A stretch of DNA of 64,000 bases, from the NCBI RefSeq assembly GCF_035953295.1, contig NZ_CP108370.1, positions 5,937,001 through 6,001,000 on the forward strand, given 5' to 3'. Positions 53,266 to 62,524 of this stretch are shown piece after piece. This DNA is from Streptomyces sp. NBC_01335. Its GTDB lineage: Bacteria; Actinomycetota; Actinomycetes; Streptomycetales; Streptomycetaceae. Numbering within the stretch: position 1 is the stretch's first letter; every line of letters begins with the position of its first letter. Position numbers and translations under genes: made by a program. The notes under the pieces are model-generated. The model did no database searches, was not told the origin of the DNA, and saw nothing but the letters and a program-made list of their open reading frames with translations.

Positions 53266-54852
53266 ATGCCGCCCACCTCCCGCCGCCTGCGCACCGTCCT
53301 GCTGGCCGCCGCGTCGGCCGGCCTGATCGCCGCCGCACCGCCCGCTCCCCCAGGAGGCGGCCCCCTCGGAATCGGGGACCGGCTCTTCCCGACACTCGGC
53401 AACCCCGGCTACGACGTCCTCTCGTACGACATCGCCCTCGACTACGACGGCCGCAACACCGACCCGCTGGAAGCCGTCACCGTCATCAGGGCACGCACCA
53501 CCGAACCCCTGGACCGGATCAACCTCGACTTCGCCCGGGGAGAGGTCCACTCGGTCGCGGTCAACGGGCTGGCCGCCCGGTTCACCGGAGCGGACGAGGA
53601 CCTCGTCGTCACCCCGGTCGCGCCGCTGCCCGCCGGGGTGCCGGTGCGCATCACCGTCCGGCACACCAGCGACCCCGAGCAGGGCGCGGACAGCGGCGGG
53701 TGGGTCCGCACCGGCGACGGCCTCGCCCTCGCCGGACAGGCCGACGCCGCGCACCGGGTCTTCCCCTGCAACGACCACCCGGCCGACAAGGCGTACTTCA
53801 CCTTCCGGATCACCACCCCCGAGCGGCTCACGGCCGTCGCCAACGGACTGCCGGCCGGGGAGCGCCACCGGGGCACCACGGTGACCAGGACCTTCCGCAC
53901 CGAGCACCCGATGGCCACCGAGCTCGCCCAGGTCTCCCTCGGCACCTCCGAGGTCCTGCACCGCGACGGCCCCGGCGGCCTGCCGCTGCGCGACGTCGTC
54001 CCGGCGGCCGACGCGGCGGTCCTGGAACCCTGGCTGAGCAGGACCCCCGGCCAGCTGGAGTGGATGGAGCGGCAGGTCGGCCCGTACCCCTTCGAGACGT
54101 ACGGGTTGCTGGTGGCCGACTCGGTCACCGGCTTCGAGCTGGAGACCCAGACCCTGTCGCTCTTCGAACGCCGCCTCTTCACCGGGAACACGCACCCCGA
54201 GTGGTACGTCGACTCGGTGATGGTCCACGAGCTGGCGCACCAGTGGTTCGGCGACAGCGTCTCCCCTGCGTCCTGGTCCGACCTCTGGCTCAACGAGGGG
54301 CACGCGAGCTGGTACGAGGCCCGTTACGCCGCGGAGCGGGGCGGCCCCACCCTGGAGCGGCGCATGCGGAACGCGTACACCCAGTCCGACGGCTGGCGCG
54401 CGGCCGGCGGGCCCCCGGCCCGCCCCGCCCCGCCGACCGCCGGGCACAAGCTCGACCTGTTCCAGCCGGTGGTCTACGACGGCAGCGCCCTCGTCCTCTA
54501 CGCGCTGCGCCAGGAGATCGGCGCCGAGGCCTTCGACCGGCTGGAGCGCGCGTGGGTGCGCGGGCACCGCGACGAGTCCGCCACCACGGCCGACTTCGTG
54601 CGGCTCGCCTCGCGCACGGCCGGACGCGATCTCTCGGGGTTCCTGGACGGCTGGCTGTACGGGGCGAAGACCCCCGCGATGCCCGGTCACCCGGACTGGC
54701 GCGGTGCCGCCCCGAAGGCGGCCCCGACGGCAGCTCCGAAGCCGGCTCCGACGACGGCCCCGAAGCCTGCTTCGCACACGGCCCCGAGGACGGCCCGGCC
54801 GACCCGCCGGCCGGCGGCGCCGGTCCGAGGCGCCACGGGGAAACCCGCATGA
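53266..54852 (+). CDS. Secreted M1 family metallopeptidase
   Basis: Encodes 528 residues from ATG 53266. A signal peptide (RRLRTVLLAAASAGLIAAAPPAP) leads to a gluzincin peptidase. Zinc ligands H321 and H325 and catalytic E322 in VHELAHQWFG, with third ligand E344 exactly 19 residues after H325 (WLNEGHASW). The aminopeptidase motif GAMEN is not present: the matching position reads GFELETQTLS, as in a branch of secreted actinobacterial M1 enzymes. The C terminus is an Ala/Pro/Thr-repeat tail (KAAPTAAPKPAPTTAPKPA). It probably acts outside the cell. Confidence 0.87.
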   Translation: MPPTSRRLRTVLLAAASAGLIAAAPPAPPGGGPLGIGDRLFPTLGNPGYDVLSYDIALDYDGRNTDPLEAVTVIRARTTEPLDRINLDFARGEVHSVAVNGLAARFTGADEDLVVTPVAPLPAGVPVRITVRHTSDPEQGADSGGWVRTGDGLALAGQADAAHRVFPCNDHPADKAYFTFRITTPERLTAVANGLPAGERHRGTTVTRTFRTEHPMATELAQVSLGTSEVLHRDGPGGLPLRDVVPAADAAVLEPWLSRTPGQLEWMERQVGPYPFETYGLLVADSVTGFELETQTLSLFERRLFTGNTHPEWYVDSVMVHELAHQWFGDSVSPASWSDLWLNEGHASWYEARYAAERGGPTLERRMRNAYTQSDGWRAAGGPPARPAPPTAGHKLDLFQPVVYDGSALVLYALRQEIGAEAFDRLERAWVRGHRDESATTADFVRLASRTAGRDLSGFLDGWLYGAKTPAMPGHPDWRGAAPKAAPTAAPKPAPTTAPKPASHTAPRTARPTRRPAAPVRGATGKPA

Positions 54853-54909
54853 CGGGCCCGGCGGGCGCATGCCACTATCAGGGGTCGGCAACGCGGCCGG
54901 GCCCGGCGC

Positions 54910-54923
54910 ATTCCTTCGGGAAT
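54910..54923 (+). promoter_or_regulatory. UUCG-tetraloop hairpin upstream of hflX
   Basis: ATTCC, loop TTCG, GGAAT: a short but stable stem about 60 bases before the hflX start. It may close the preceding transcript or form part of the hflX leader. Confidence 0.4.
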
Positions 54924-54983
54924 CATCCGGGGACGTGACGCGTTGTGACTGTCACCACGAGAAATCTTCGGCGTAAGGATCCA

Positions 54984-56504
54984 ATGACCTCCTCTTCTTC
55001 CCTTCCCCAGGACGCGCAGGACGCGCAGAGCGCCACGGAGTCCGCCTCCGCACGTGCCACCGAGAGCCTTCGGGCCGACGCCCTGATGGAAGAGGACGTC
55101 GCCTGGAGCCACGAGATCGACGGAGAGCGGGACGGCGACCAGTTCGACCGCTCCGAGCGTGCCGCGCTGCGACGCGTGGCCGGCCTCTCCACCGAGCTCG
55201 AGGACGTCACCGAGGTCGAGTACCGGCAGCTCCGTCTGGAGCGTGTGGTGCTCGTCGGCGTGTGGACCTCCGGGACCGTGCACGACGCGGAGATCTCCCT
55301 CGCGGAGCTGGCCGCGCTCGCCGAGACGGCGGGCGCCCAGGTGCTCGACGCCGTCTACCAGCGCCGCGACAAGCCGGACCCGGCCACCTACATCGGCTCG
55401 GGCAAGGCGCTGGAGCTGCGCGACATCGTGCTCGAATCCGGCGCCGACACCGTCGTCTGCGACGGTGAGCTCAGCCCCGGCCAGCTCATCCACCTCGAAG
55501 ACGTCGTCAAGGTCAAGGTGGTCGACCGGACCGCGCTGATCCTCGACATCTTCGCCCAGCACGCCAAGTCCCGCGAGGGCAAGGCGCAGGTTTCCCTGGC
55601 GCAGATGCAGTACATGCTGCCGCGCCTGCGAGGCTGGGGTCAGTCGCTCTCCCGGCAGATGGGTGGCGGTGGCTCCAGCGGCGGTGGCGGCATGGCCACG
55701 CGTGGTCCCGGTGAGACCAAGATCGAGACCGACCGGCGTCGGATCCGCGAGAAGATGGCGAAGATGCGCCGGGAGATCGCGGAGATGAAGACCGGCCGCG
55801 AGATCAAGCGGCAGGAGCGCAAGCGCAACAAGGTGCCCTCGGTGGCCATCGCCGGTTACACCAACGCCGGCAAGTCCTCCCTGCTCAACCGGCTGACCGG
55901 AGCCGGCGTCCTGGTGGAGAACGCCCTGTTCGCCACCCTGGACCCGACCGTCCGCCGGGCCGAGACGCCCAGCGGCCGGGGCTACACCCTGGCCGACACC
56001 GTCGGGTTCGTACGCCACCTGCCGCACCACCTGGTCGAGGCGTTCCGCTCCACCATGGAGGAGGTCGGCGACTCCGACCTGATCCTGCACGTGGTGGACG
56101 GCTCGCACCCCGTCCCGGAGGAGCAGCTCGCCGCCGTCCGCGAGGTGATCCGGGAGGTCGGCGCCACCGACGTCCCCGAGATCGTCGTGATCAACAAGGC
56201 GGACGCGGCCGACCCGCTCGTCCTCGCACGGCTGATGCGCGCCGAGCGGCACGCCATCGCCGTCTCGGCCCGTACCGGCGCCGGGATCGACGAGCTGCTC
56301 GCGCTGATCGACGCCGAGCTGCCCCGGCCGTCCGTGGAGATCGAGGCCCTGGTCCCGTACATCCAGGGCGCCCTGGTGTCGCGGGTGCACGCCGACGGCG
56401 AGGTGATCTCCGAGGAACACACCGCGGAGGGCACCCTGCTCAAGGCACGGGTCCACGAGGAACTCGCCGCGGAACTCGCGGTGTTCGTCCTCGCGGCCCA
56501 CTGA
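54984..56504 (+). CDS. hflX: GTPase HflX
   Basis: Encodes 506 residues from ATG 54984 with TAAGGAT upstream; GTG 54945 is an alternative without a ribosome site. Ribosome-associated GTPase that splits stalled 70S ribosomes under stress. The N-terminal HflX domain shows AELAALAETAGAQVLDAVYQ, DPATYIGSGKALELRD, DELSP-like DGELSPGQ and ILDIFAQHAKSREGKAQVSL. A Gly-rich segment QMGGGGSSGGGG precedes TRGPGETKIETDRR. The G domain has G1 AGYTNAGKSS (near residue 292), G3 DTVGFV and G4 NKAD. The N terminus is longer than in E. coli HflX. Confidence 0.95.
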   Translation: MTSSSSLPQDAQDAQSATESASARATESLRADALMEEDVAWSHEIDGERDGDQFDRSERAALRRVAGLSTELEDVTEVEYRQLRLERVVLVGVWTSGTVHDAEISLAELAALAETAGAQVLDAVYQRRDKPDPATYIGSGKALELRDIVLESGADTVVCDGELSPGQLIHLEDVVKVKVVDRTALILDIFAQHAKSREGKAQVSLAQMQYMLPRLRGWGQSLSRQMGGGGSSGGGGMATRGPGETKIETDRRRIREKMAKMRREIAEMKTGREIKRQERKRNKVPSVAIAGYTNAGKSSLLNRLTGAGVLVENALFATLDPTVRRAETPSGRGYTLADTVGFVRHLPHHLVEAFRSTMEEVGDSDLILHVVDGSHPVPEEQLAAVREVIREVGATDVPEIVVINKADAADPLVLARLMRAERHAIAVSARTGAGIDELLALIDAELPRPSVEIEALVPYIQGALVSRVHADGEVISEEHTAEGTLLKARVHEELAAELAVFVLAAH

Positions 56505-56542
56505 CCGCGGCCCACTGACCGGGCACCGCACCCGCACGCACC

Positions 56543-56584
56543 GGAGGCCCGGCCGCTCCCCCGAGGGGGAACGGCCGGGCCTCC
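56543..56584. terminator. Hairpin between hflX and the serine peptidase gene
   Basis: GGAGGCCCGGCCG (56543-56555) and CGGCCGGGCCTCC (56572-56584) form a perfect 13-base stem between convergent genes. Confidence 0.8.
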
Positions 56585-56603
56585 GGCGTGAGCGTCACCG
56601 CGG

Positions 56604-57827
56604 TCACTGCCCCGCGTACTTTTGGCTCACCCCGTCGTAGACCGCCTTCGCCTCCTTGCCCAGGCGCGGTCCCGCGAGCCAGCCCGCCGTGACCGGGCCG
56701 ATCGAGGTGTTCGAGAACAGGGCGGGCTTGCCGTCGGCGCCCTCGCCGACCCAGCCGCCGCCCGAGGCGCCGCCGGTCATCGTGCAGCCGATGCGGTACA
56801 TCGTGGGCTGGTCCTGGAAGACCGAGAGCCGGCCCGGGGTGTCGTCGCACTGGAACGCCTTCTGCCCGTCGTACGGGGGAGCGGCGGGGTAGCCGGTCGC
56901 CGTCAACGAGGAGATCCCGGAGACCGCGGGCGCGTCGAAGTCGACCGCCAGCGCCGAGCCCACCGTCTCCTCCAGCGACTTGCCCGTCGCCCCCGTCTCC
57001 GGCGTCACGTGCAGCACCGCGAAGTCGTACGGGGCGCCCTGGCCACCGGTGGAGGCGCCCTGCGCGATCCACTGGTCCGAGGTGGAGGCCCAGTCGCTCC
57101 ACCACACGCCGTACGGAGCGATCTCCTCCTTCGACGCCGTCTCCAGCTTCGCCGTCTCCATGCCGCTGTCGTTGTACCCGGGGACGAAGGCGATGTTGCG
57201 GTACCAGCCGCCCTCCTTGCCCGCGTGCACGCAGTGCCCGGCGGTCCACACCAGGTTCGACTTGCCGGGGTGCGCCGGGTCCTTCACCACGGTGGCGGAG
57301 CAGACCATCGAGCCCTCGGGACCGTCGAACAGCAGCTTGCCGCTCTCCGGCACGCTGTCGTGGTACGGGGTGTGCGCCTCGACGGCCTCCCGGACGGCGG
57401 GCGTCGGATCGGTCACCCCCTCGTCGCCGGAGATGTCGTCGGCGACGGGCTGCTCCGGGGCGGGGTCGGCCTCCCGCATCCGCTCCGGGTTCCAGAGGTT
57501 CTCGATGATCGGGTTGACGTAGTCCTTCGCCTCACGGAGCCACTGGTCCTTGTCCCAGTTCTTCCACTCGCCGTTCCGCCACTTGTCGAGATCGATCCCG
57601 TGCGCCTTGAGCCGGTCCTTCAACTCGTCCGGGATGACGATCTTCCCGTCCGAGGAGGCGGTGGCCGAGCCGGTGGGCTCCTTGGCCGCACCGTCGTCCT
57701 CGGGGCCGCAGGCGGTCGCCGTGAGGGCGAGTGCCGTCGCGAGGGCGGCGGCGGCCAGCACGGACGAGGACCTGCGGCGCCCGCCCCTCCCGTTCCGGGC
57801 GGCATCGATCGGGTGAATGGGTCGCAT
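56604..57827 (-). CDS. Trypsin-like serine peptidase, lipoprotein
   Basis: Encodes 407 residues from ATG 57827 (MRPIHPIDAARNG) with GGGGGA upstream; the frame extends to 57974. The signal is twin-arginine-like (GRGGRRRSSSVLAAAALATA) and ends in LTATAC with lipidated C40. A helical linker of about 110 residues follows. The peptidase domain has the triad H198 (TAGHC), D268 (DFAVLHV) and S355 (TGGASGGGWVG). This is the V8/trypsin-like surface peptidase type with GxSGGG instead of GDSGGP. It would act at the outer membrane face on unknown substrates. Confidence 0.9.
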   Translation of the reverse strand: MRPIHPIDAARNGRGGRRRSSSVLAAAALATALALTATACGPEDDGAAKEPTGSATASSDGKIVIPDELKDRLKAHGIDLDKWRNGEWKNWDKDQWLREAKDYVNPIIENLWNPERMREADPAPEQPVADDISGDEGVTDPTPAVREAVEAHTPYHDSVPESGKLLFDGPEGSMVCSATVVKDPAHPGKSNLVWTAGHCVHAGKEGGWYRNIAFVPGYNDSGMETAKLETASKEEIAPYGVWWSDWASTSDQWIAQGASTGGQGAPYDFAVLHVTPETGATGKSLEETVGSALAVDFDAPAVSGISSLTATGYPAAPPYDGQKAFQCDDTPGRLSVFQDQPTMYRIGCTMTGGASGGGWVGEGADGKPALFSNTSIGPVTAGWLAGPRLGKEAKAVYDGVSQKYAGQ

Positions 57828-58231
57828 CTGGTGATCCCCCTGGGACTTCGTCGTTCGTCGCTGCGTACGGCACCCCGGTCGCCCCGGTGCGCCCTGCCTG
57901 CCGGGCATACGGCTCCGCGCCGCACGGGCCGGGACGGGTCGTGAATGCCCCTTCCCCGGCGCCCGGTTGGGCAACGGCCCTATGCTGAGCGGCCTCTACT
58001 ATGCCGGTGCTGTCGAAGACCGCGCCGGGCAGGTCCGTGGTTCCGCTCCGTCGGGTTCCGCCGCCCGCAAGGATCTTCCGATTTACCCGTGATCCCCGGC
58101 CCGCCGGCTCGTTGGTCCGTACGGGGGACTCACGCTCGGAGTTCACCCGCGCACTCTGTCGCCGGGAGAACGTACTCCGGGACGACGCAACGACGTGCAA
58201 CGCAACCGTGAACGCAGGAGGATCAACAGCC
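57828..58231. promoter_or_regulatory. Divergent control region, peptidase / siderophore operon, 404 bases
   Basis: A ribosome site GGAGGA (58217-58222) precedes the aminotransferase start. TACTAT at 57997-58002 may be a -10 box. I searched by eye for the iron box TTAGGTTAGGCTCACCTAA of the DmdR/IdeR type and found neither half-site. No gene is supported in the gap. Confidence 0.4.
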
Positions 58232-59611
58232 GTGGCCGTGACCGAATCAGCACCGGCGGCCCTGTCCGCGGCGCACGAGGGCATCCTGCGCCGCCAGTCG
58301 CTGCGCGAGTCGGCGGCGCGCACCTACGCGCGCTCCCTGCCGATCGTGCCCGTGCGGGCACGCGGGCTGACCATCGAGGGAGCCGACGGCCGCAGATACC
58401 TCGACTGCCTCTCCGGCGCGGGCACCCTGGCGCTCGGCCACAACCACCCCGTGGTGCTGGAGGCCATCCGCAAGGTCATCGACTCCGGTGCGCCGCTGCA
58501 CGTCCTCGACCTCGCCACCCCCGTGAAGGACGCCTTCACCACCGAACTGTTCGCCACGCTCCCGGGCGAACTGGCCCGCGACGCCCGCATCCAGTTCTGC
58601 GGACCCGCCGGAACCGACGCCGTCGAGGCCGCGTTCAAGCTGGTGCGCGCGGCCACCGGCCGCACCGGACTGCTCGCCTTCACCGGCGCCTACCACGGCA
58701 TGACCTCCGGGGCGCTCGACGCGTCCGGCGGCGCCCAGGAGGTGCGCGTCACGCGCCTGCCCTTCCCGCAGGACTACCGCTGCCCCTTCGGGATCGGCGG
58801 GGACCGGGGAGCCGAGATCGCCGCCCACTGGACCCAGCACCTACTGGACGACCCCAAGGGCGGGGTCCCCGCCCCGGCAGGCATGATCCTCGAACCCGTG
58901 CAGGGCGAGGGCGGGGTCAACCCCGCCCCCGACGCCTGGATGCGCCGGATGCGCCGGATCACGGCCGACCGGTCCATCCCGCTGATCGCCGACGAGGTGC
59001 AGACCGGCGTCGGCAGGACCGGCCGCTTCTGGGCGGTCGAGCACAGCGGGGTGGTCCCCGACGTGATGGTGCTCTCCAAGGCGATCGGCGGCTCGCTGCC
59101 CCTCGCCGTGATCGTCTACCGCTCCTCCCTCGACCTCTGGCAGCCCGGCGCCCACGCCGGCACCTTCCGCGGCAACCAGCTCGCCATGGCGGCGGGCGCG
59201 GCCACCCTCGCGTACGTCCGTGAGAACGGCCTGGCCGAACGCGCCGGCGAGCTCGGCGAACGCATGCTCGGCCGGCTCCGCGAGCTGGCCGCGCACCACC
59301 CCGCGATCGGGCACGTCCGGGGGCGCGGCCTGATGATCGGCGTCGAACTCGTCGACCCCGAGGCCGCTCCCGAGCAGGACGGCGGCCCACCCCCGCCCGA
59401 CCCGGGCTTCGCCGTCGCCGTGCAGCAGGAATGCCTTCGCCGCGGCCTCATCGTCGAACTCGGCGGGCGCCACGACGCCGTCATCCGGCTGCTGCCGCCC
59501 CTCACCCTCACCGACGAACAGGCGACGGCGGTCCTCGACCGCCTCGCCGACGCGCTGCAAGCCGCAGAAGGCTCGCCGCACCGGCGGGCCGCTGCCGGGT
59601 CGCTCCGCTGA
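58232..59611 (+). CDS. Diaminobutyrate-2-oxoglutarate aminotransferase family (siderophore)
   Basis: Encodes 459 residues from GTG 58232, nine bases after GGAGGA; the frame is open to 58001. A class III PLP aminotransferase: PLP lysine in VMVLSKAIGGSLPLAV, GAYHGMTSGALDASGG, EPVQGEGGVNPAPDAW and IADEVQTGVGRTGRFWAVEHSG. It resembles the enzymes that make 2,4-diaminobutyrate from aspartate semialdehyde (RhbA, EctB type). No ectoine genes are near, but two NIS synthetases follow, so it likely supplies a diamine building block for a siderophore. First gene of the operon. Confidence 0.88.
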   Translation: MAVTESAPAALSAAHEGILRRQSLRESAARTYARSLPIVPVRARGLTIEGADGRRYLDCLSGAGTLALGHNHPVVLEAIRKVIDSGAPLHVLDLATPVKDAFTTELFATLPGELARDARIQFCGPAGTDAVEAAFKLVRAATGRTGLLAFTGAYHGMTSGALDASGGAQEVRVTRLPFPQDYRCPFGIGGDRGAEIAAHWTQHLLDDPKGGVPAPAGMILEPVQGEGGVNPAPDAWMRRMRRITADRSIPLIADEVQTGVGRTGRFWAVEHSGVVPDVMVLSKAIGGSLPLAVIVYRSSLDLWQPGAHAGTFRGNQLAMAAGAATLAYVRENGLAERAGELGERMLGRLRELAAHHPAIGHVRGRGLMIGVELVDPEAAPEQDGGPPPPDPGFAVAVQQECLRRGLIVELGGRHDAVIRLLPPLTLTDEQATAVLDRLADALQAAEGSPHRRAAAGSLR

Positions 59612-59639
59612 CCCCGCAACCCCTCACAAGGAAGAAGCC

Positions 59640-61511
59640 GTGAACCCCACCCCCGCGCCCGAGGCCGACACCCCTCTCACCAGCCAGCTCCGAGGGCAGG
59701 AAGCGCCGCTCGGCCCGCGTACGGCCGAGGCGACGACCGTTCCCCGCCAGAAGGCCGGCCACCACGAGGACGAGAGCGCCCCGGCCTCGTACGCGGATCC
59801 GCTGGACGATCCGGACCCGTACCGCGCGGCCGACGTCGCGGGTGCCGAGAGCCTGCTGCGCTGCTGGGCGCGGGAGATGGACCTGCCCCGCCCCGAGCGG
59901 GACACCCTGCGCATCCCCCTCCCCGCCAGCGGCACCGCCCTCCTCGTGCCGGTCCTGTACTGGTCGCCCACCGGGCACCACCGCTTCGGACCGCCCGCCC
60001 TCGAAGGCGCCCCCGCGGGATCCCCGTCCGCCGACGCGGTCACCGTCGCCGCCCTGCTCTGCCGCGAGGGCGACCGGCACGCCGCCGCCGAACTCGTGGG
60101 CCGGGTCGCCGACTCCGTACGCCACACCACCGGATTCCTCACCCAGCGGCGCCGCACGCCCGAGGAGCCCCCCGGCACCGACCCCTTCCTCGCCGCCGAA
60201 CAGTCCCTGCTGCACGGACACCCGCTCCACCCCACGCCCAAGAGCCGCGAGGGGCTCTCGGAGTCGGAGGCCCGGCTCTACTCGCCCGAACTCCACGGCA
60301 GCTTCCCGCTCCACTGGATGGCCGTCGACCGCTGCGTGCTCGCCACCGACTCCGCCTGGACCCGCGACGGCCGCCCGGTCACCGCCGAGGAACTCCTCGC
60401 CCCGCACACCGAGGGGCTGCGCCTCCCCGAGGGCACGGTCGCCCTGCCGGTCCACCCCTGGCAGGCCGAGGAGCTGCGACGCCGCACCGAGGTCACCGAA
60501 CTCCTCGACGCGGGCCTCCTGCACGACCTCGGCGAGGCGGGCGGACGCTGGCACCCCACCTCCTCGGTGCGGACCGTCTACCGGCCGGGCGCGGGTGTCA
60601 TGCTCAAGCTCTCGCTGGGCGTACGCATCACCAACTCCCGCCGGGAGAACCTCCGCAAGGAGCTCCACCGGGGAGCGGAGGTGCACCGGCTCCTCAGCGG
60701 CGGCCTGTCCGCCGAATGGCGCCGGGCCCACCCCGGGTTCGACATCGTCCGCGACCCGGCCTGGCTCGCCGTCGACACCAAGGACGGCAGCCCGGTCCAG
60801 GGGCTCGACGTGGTCCTGCGGAACAACCCCTTCGGCCCGCACGACGACGCCCTCTGCGTCGCGGGCCTCACCGCCGTGCGGCCCCGGCGCGGCCGCACCG
60901 CGATGCGCTCACGCCTGGCGGAGACGGTCTCCCGGCTCGCCGAGCGCACCGGACGCACCATCGGCGCCGTCTGCGCGGAGTGGTTCCTGCGCTACCTCGA
61001 CCGCGTCGTACGCCCCGTCCTCTGGCTCGACGCGACCGCCGGGGTGGCGCTCGAGGCCCACCAGCAGAACACCCTCGTGGTGCTCGACGCGGACGGCTGG
61101 CCCGTGGGCGGCCGGTACCGCGACAACCAGGGGTACTACTTCCGCGAGTCCCACCGGGACGCGCTCGACCGCCGGCTGCCCGGCATCGGGACCGAGAGCG
61201 ACACCTTCGTCTCCGACGCCGTCACCGACGAGCGGTTCGCCTACTACCTCGGCATCAACAACGTCCTCGGGCTGATCGGCGCCTTCGGCTCCCAGCACCT
61301 CGCCGACGAACGCCTGCTGCTCGACGCGTTCCGCCGCTTCCTGCGTTCCGCCGCGCCGATGGGCTCGCCCCTTCCCGCGTACCTCCTGGAGACCACCCGG
61401 CTGCGCTGCAAGGCGAACCTGCTGACCCGGCTGAACGGCATGGACGAACTCGTCGGCCCCGTCGACACCCAGTCCGTGTACGTCACCATCACCAACCCGC
61501 TGCATTCCTGA
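59640..61511 (+). CDS. IucA/IucC family NIS siderophore synthetase (first)
   Basis: Encodes 623 residues from GTG 59640 with AAGGAAGAAG upstream. An ATP-dependent synthetase that joins a carboxylate such as citrate to an amine or hydroxamate. Family motifs: HGHPLHPTPKSREGLSESEA, VALPVHPWQ, TSSVRTVYRPGAGVMLKLSL then GVRITNSRREN, ALEAHQQNTLVVL and RDNQGYYF. The C-terminal FhuF-like part of some homologues is absent. It begins 28 bases after the aminotransferase stop. Substrate order cannot be read from the sequence. Confidence 0.92.
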   Translation: MNPTPAPEADTPLTSQLRGQEAPLGPRTAEATTVPRQKAGHHEDESAPASYADPLDDPDPYRAADVAGAESLLRCWAREMDLPRPERDTLRIPLPASGTALLVPVLYWSPTGHHRFGPPALEGAPAGSPSADAVTVAALLCREGDRHAAAELVGRVADSVRHTTGFLTQRRRTPEEPPGTDPFLAAEQSLLHGHPLHPTPKSREGLSESEARLYSPELHGSFPLHWMAVDRCVLATDSAWTRDGRPVTAEELLAPHTEGLRLPEGTVALPVHPWQAEELRRRTEVTELLDAGLLHDLGEAGGRWHPTSSVRTVYRPGAGVMLKLSLGVRITNSRRENLRKELHRGAEVHRLLSGGLSAEWRRAHPGFDIVRDPAWLAVDTKDGSPVQGLDVVLRNNPFGPHDDALCVAGLTAVRPRRGRTAMRSRLAETVSRLAERTGRTIGAVCAEWFLRYLDRVVRPVLWLDATAGVALEAHQQNTLVVLDADGWPVGGRYRDNQGYYFRESHRDALDRRLPGIGTESDTFVSDAVTDERFAYYLGINNVLGLIGAFGSQHLADERLLLDAFRRFLRSAAPMGSPLPAYLLETTRLRCKANLLTRLNGMDELVGPVDTQSVYVTITNPLHS

Positions 61512-61562
61512 CCGCACGGCACCCACGGGGCCAGGCCCGGGTCCCCGCCCGCCCGCCGACCG

Positions 61563-61597
61563 GGGAGTCCCGGCCCGAAGCCCGGGCCGGGACTCCC
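61563..61597 (+). terminator. Strong hairpin inside the siderophore operon
   Basis: GGGAGTCCCGGCCCG (61563-61577) and its exact complement at 61583-61597 form a 15-base stem with a five-base loop. It lies between the first NIS synthetase and the acetyltransferase gene. Confidence 0.8.
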
Positions 61598-61660
61598 GCT
61601 GGTTCCCGAGAGGCCGCGGGGCACCGGGATCGCCGGTACCCAGGAGAGGAGAACGCCGCT

Positions 61661-62464
61661 GTGCCATCCGCCGACACGCCCGGGAACCGGGCGGCCGGAC
61701 CGGTTTCACGGAAGGCCGCCGACGGACAAGATCCCAGGATGACGGGAGCAGAGGACGCCCGGACCACCGGCACCGAGGACCGCGGGCGCGCCCCGGCCAC
61801 CGCCGTCGAGGACACCCTGGACCTGCGTCTGACCGAGGAACTGCTCGCCCTGTTCGCCGCGGACACCGCGCCGGCCGACGGTCCCGCCGCCTCGGCGCTG
61901 CTGGACGCGCCCGGCAGCTGGCGCCCCGTCACCACGTCCGCCGGGATCTTCCAGCTCGTCCCCGTACGCCTCGAACGCGACCTCGCCGTCGTCACCCGCT
62001 GGATGAACGATCCGGCCGTCGCCGCCTTCTGGGAGCTCGCCGGGCCCGAGGAGGTCACCGCCCGCCATCTCGCCGGGCAACTCGAAGGCGACGGGCGGAG
62101 CGTCCCGTGCCTCGGCGTGCTCGACGGCAAGGCGATGAGCTACTGGGAGATCTACCGCGCCGACCTCGACCCACTCGCCCGCCACTACCCCGCCCGCCCC
62201 CACGACACCGGGGTACACCTGCTGATCGGCCAGGTCACCGACCGGGGCCGGCGGGTCGGCACCACCCTGCTGCGAACGGTGGCCGACCTCGTGTTCGACC
62301 ACCGCCCCTCCTGCGCACGCGTCGTGGCGGAACCCGACCTGCGCAACACCCCTTCCGTCTCGGCCTTTCTGAGCGCCGGATTCCGTTTCTCCGCCGAACT
62401 CGAACTGCCCGAGAAGAAGGCCGCCCTGATGGTCCGCGACCGAGCCCACCGAGACCACCTGTGA
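61661..62464 (+). CDS. Siderophore-type GNAT acetyltransferase (RhbD/IucB-like)
   Basis: Encodes 267 residues from GTG 61661 (GGAGAGGAG upstream); ATG 61739 is an alternative that removes a variable stretch. The C-terminal 170 residues are a GNAT of the siderophore acetyltransferase type: FQLVPVRLERDLAVVTRWMNDP, AAFWELAGPEE, SYWEIYRADLDPLARHYPA, HLLIGQVTDRGRRVGTTLLR and VAEPDLRNTPSVSAFLSAGF. Such enzymes acylate N-hydroxy-diamines to form hydroxamates. The N-terminal 90 residues are Thr/Ala/Asp rich and variable. Confidence 0.87.
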   Translation: MPSADTPGNRAAGPVSRKAADGQDPRMTGAEDARTTGTEDRGRAPATAVEDTLDLRLTEELLALFAADTAPADGPAASALLDAPGSWRPVTTSAGIFQLVPVRLERDLAVVTRWMNDPAVAAFWELAGPEEVTARHLAGQLEGDGRSVPCLGVLDGKAMSYWEIYRADLDPLARHYPARPHDTGVHLLIGQVTDRGRRVGTTLLRTVADLVFDHRPSCARVVAEPDLRNTPSVSAFLSAGFRFSAELELPEKKAALMVRDRAHRDHL

Positions 62465-62524
62465 AGAACGCGCCGAAGCACGCACACCGCTCGAACCCCA
62501 TCGGTTCCGTCCCGAGGAGTCCCC

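Noticed and set aside
57828..58231. Iron-box operator before the siderophore operon
   Set aside because: Neither TTAGG nor CCTAA half-sites were found by eye in this gap.
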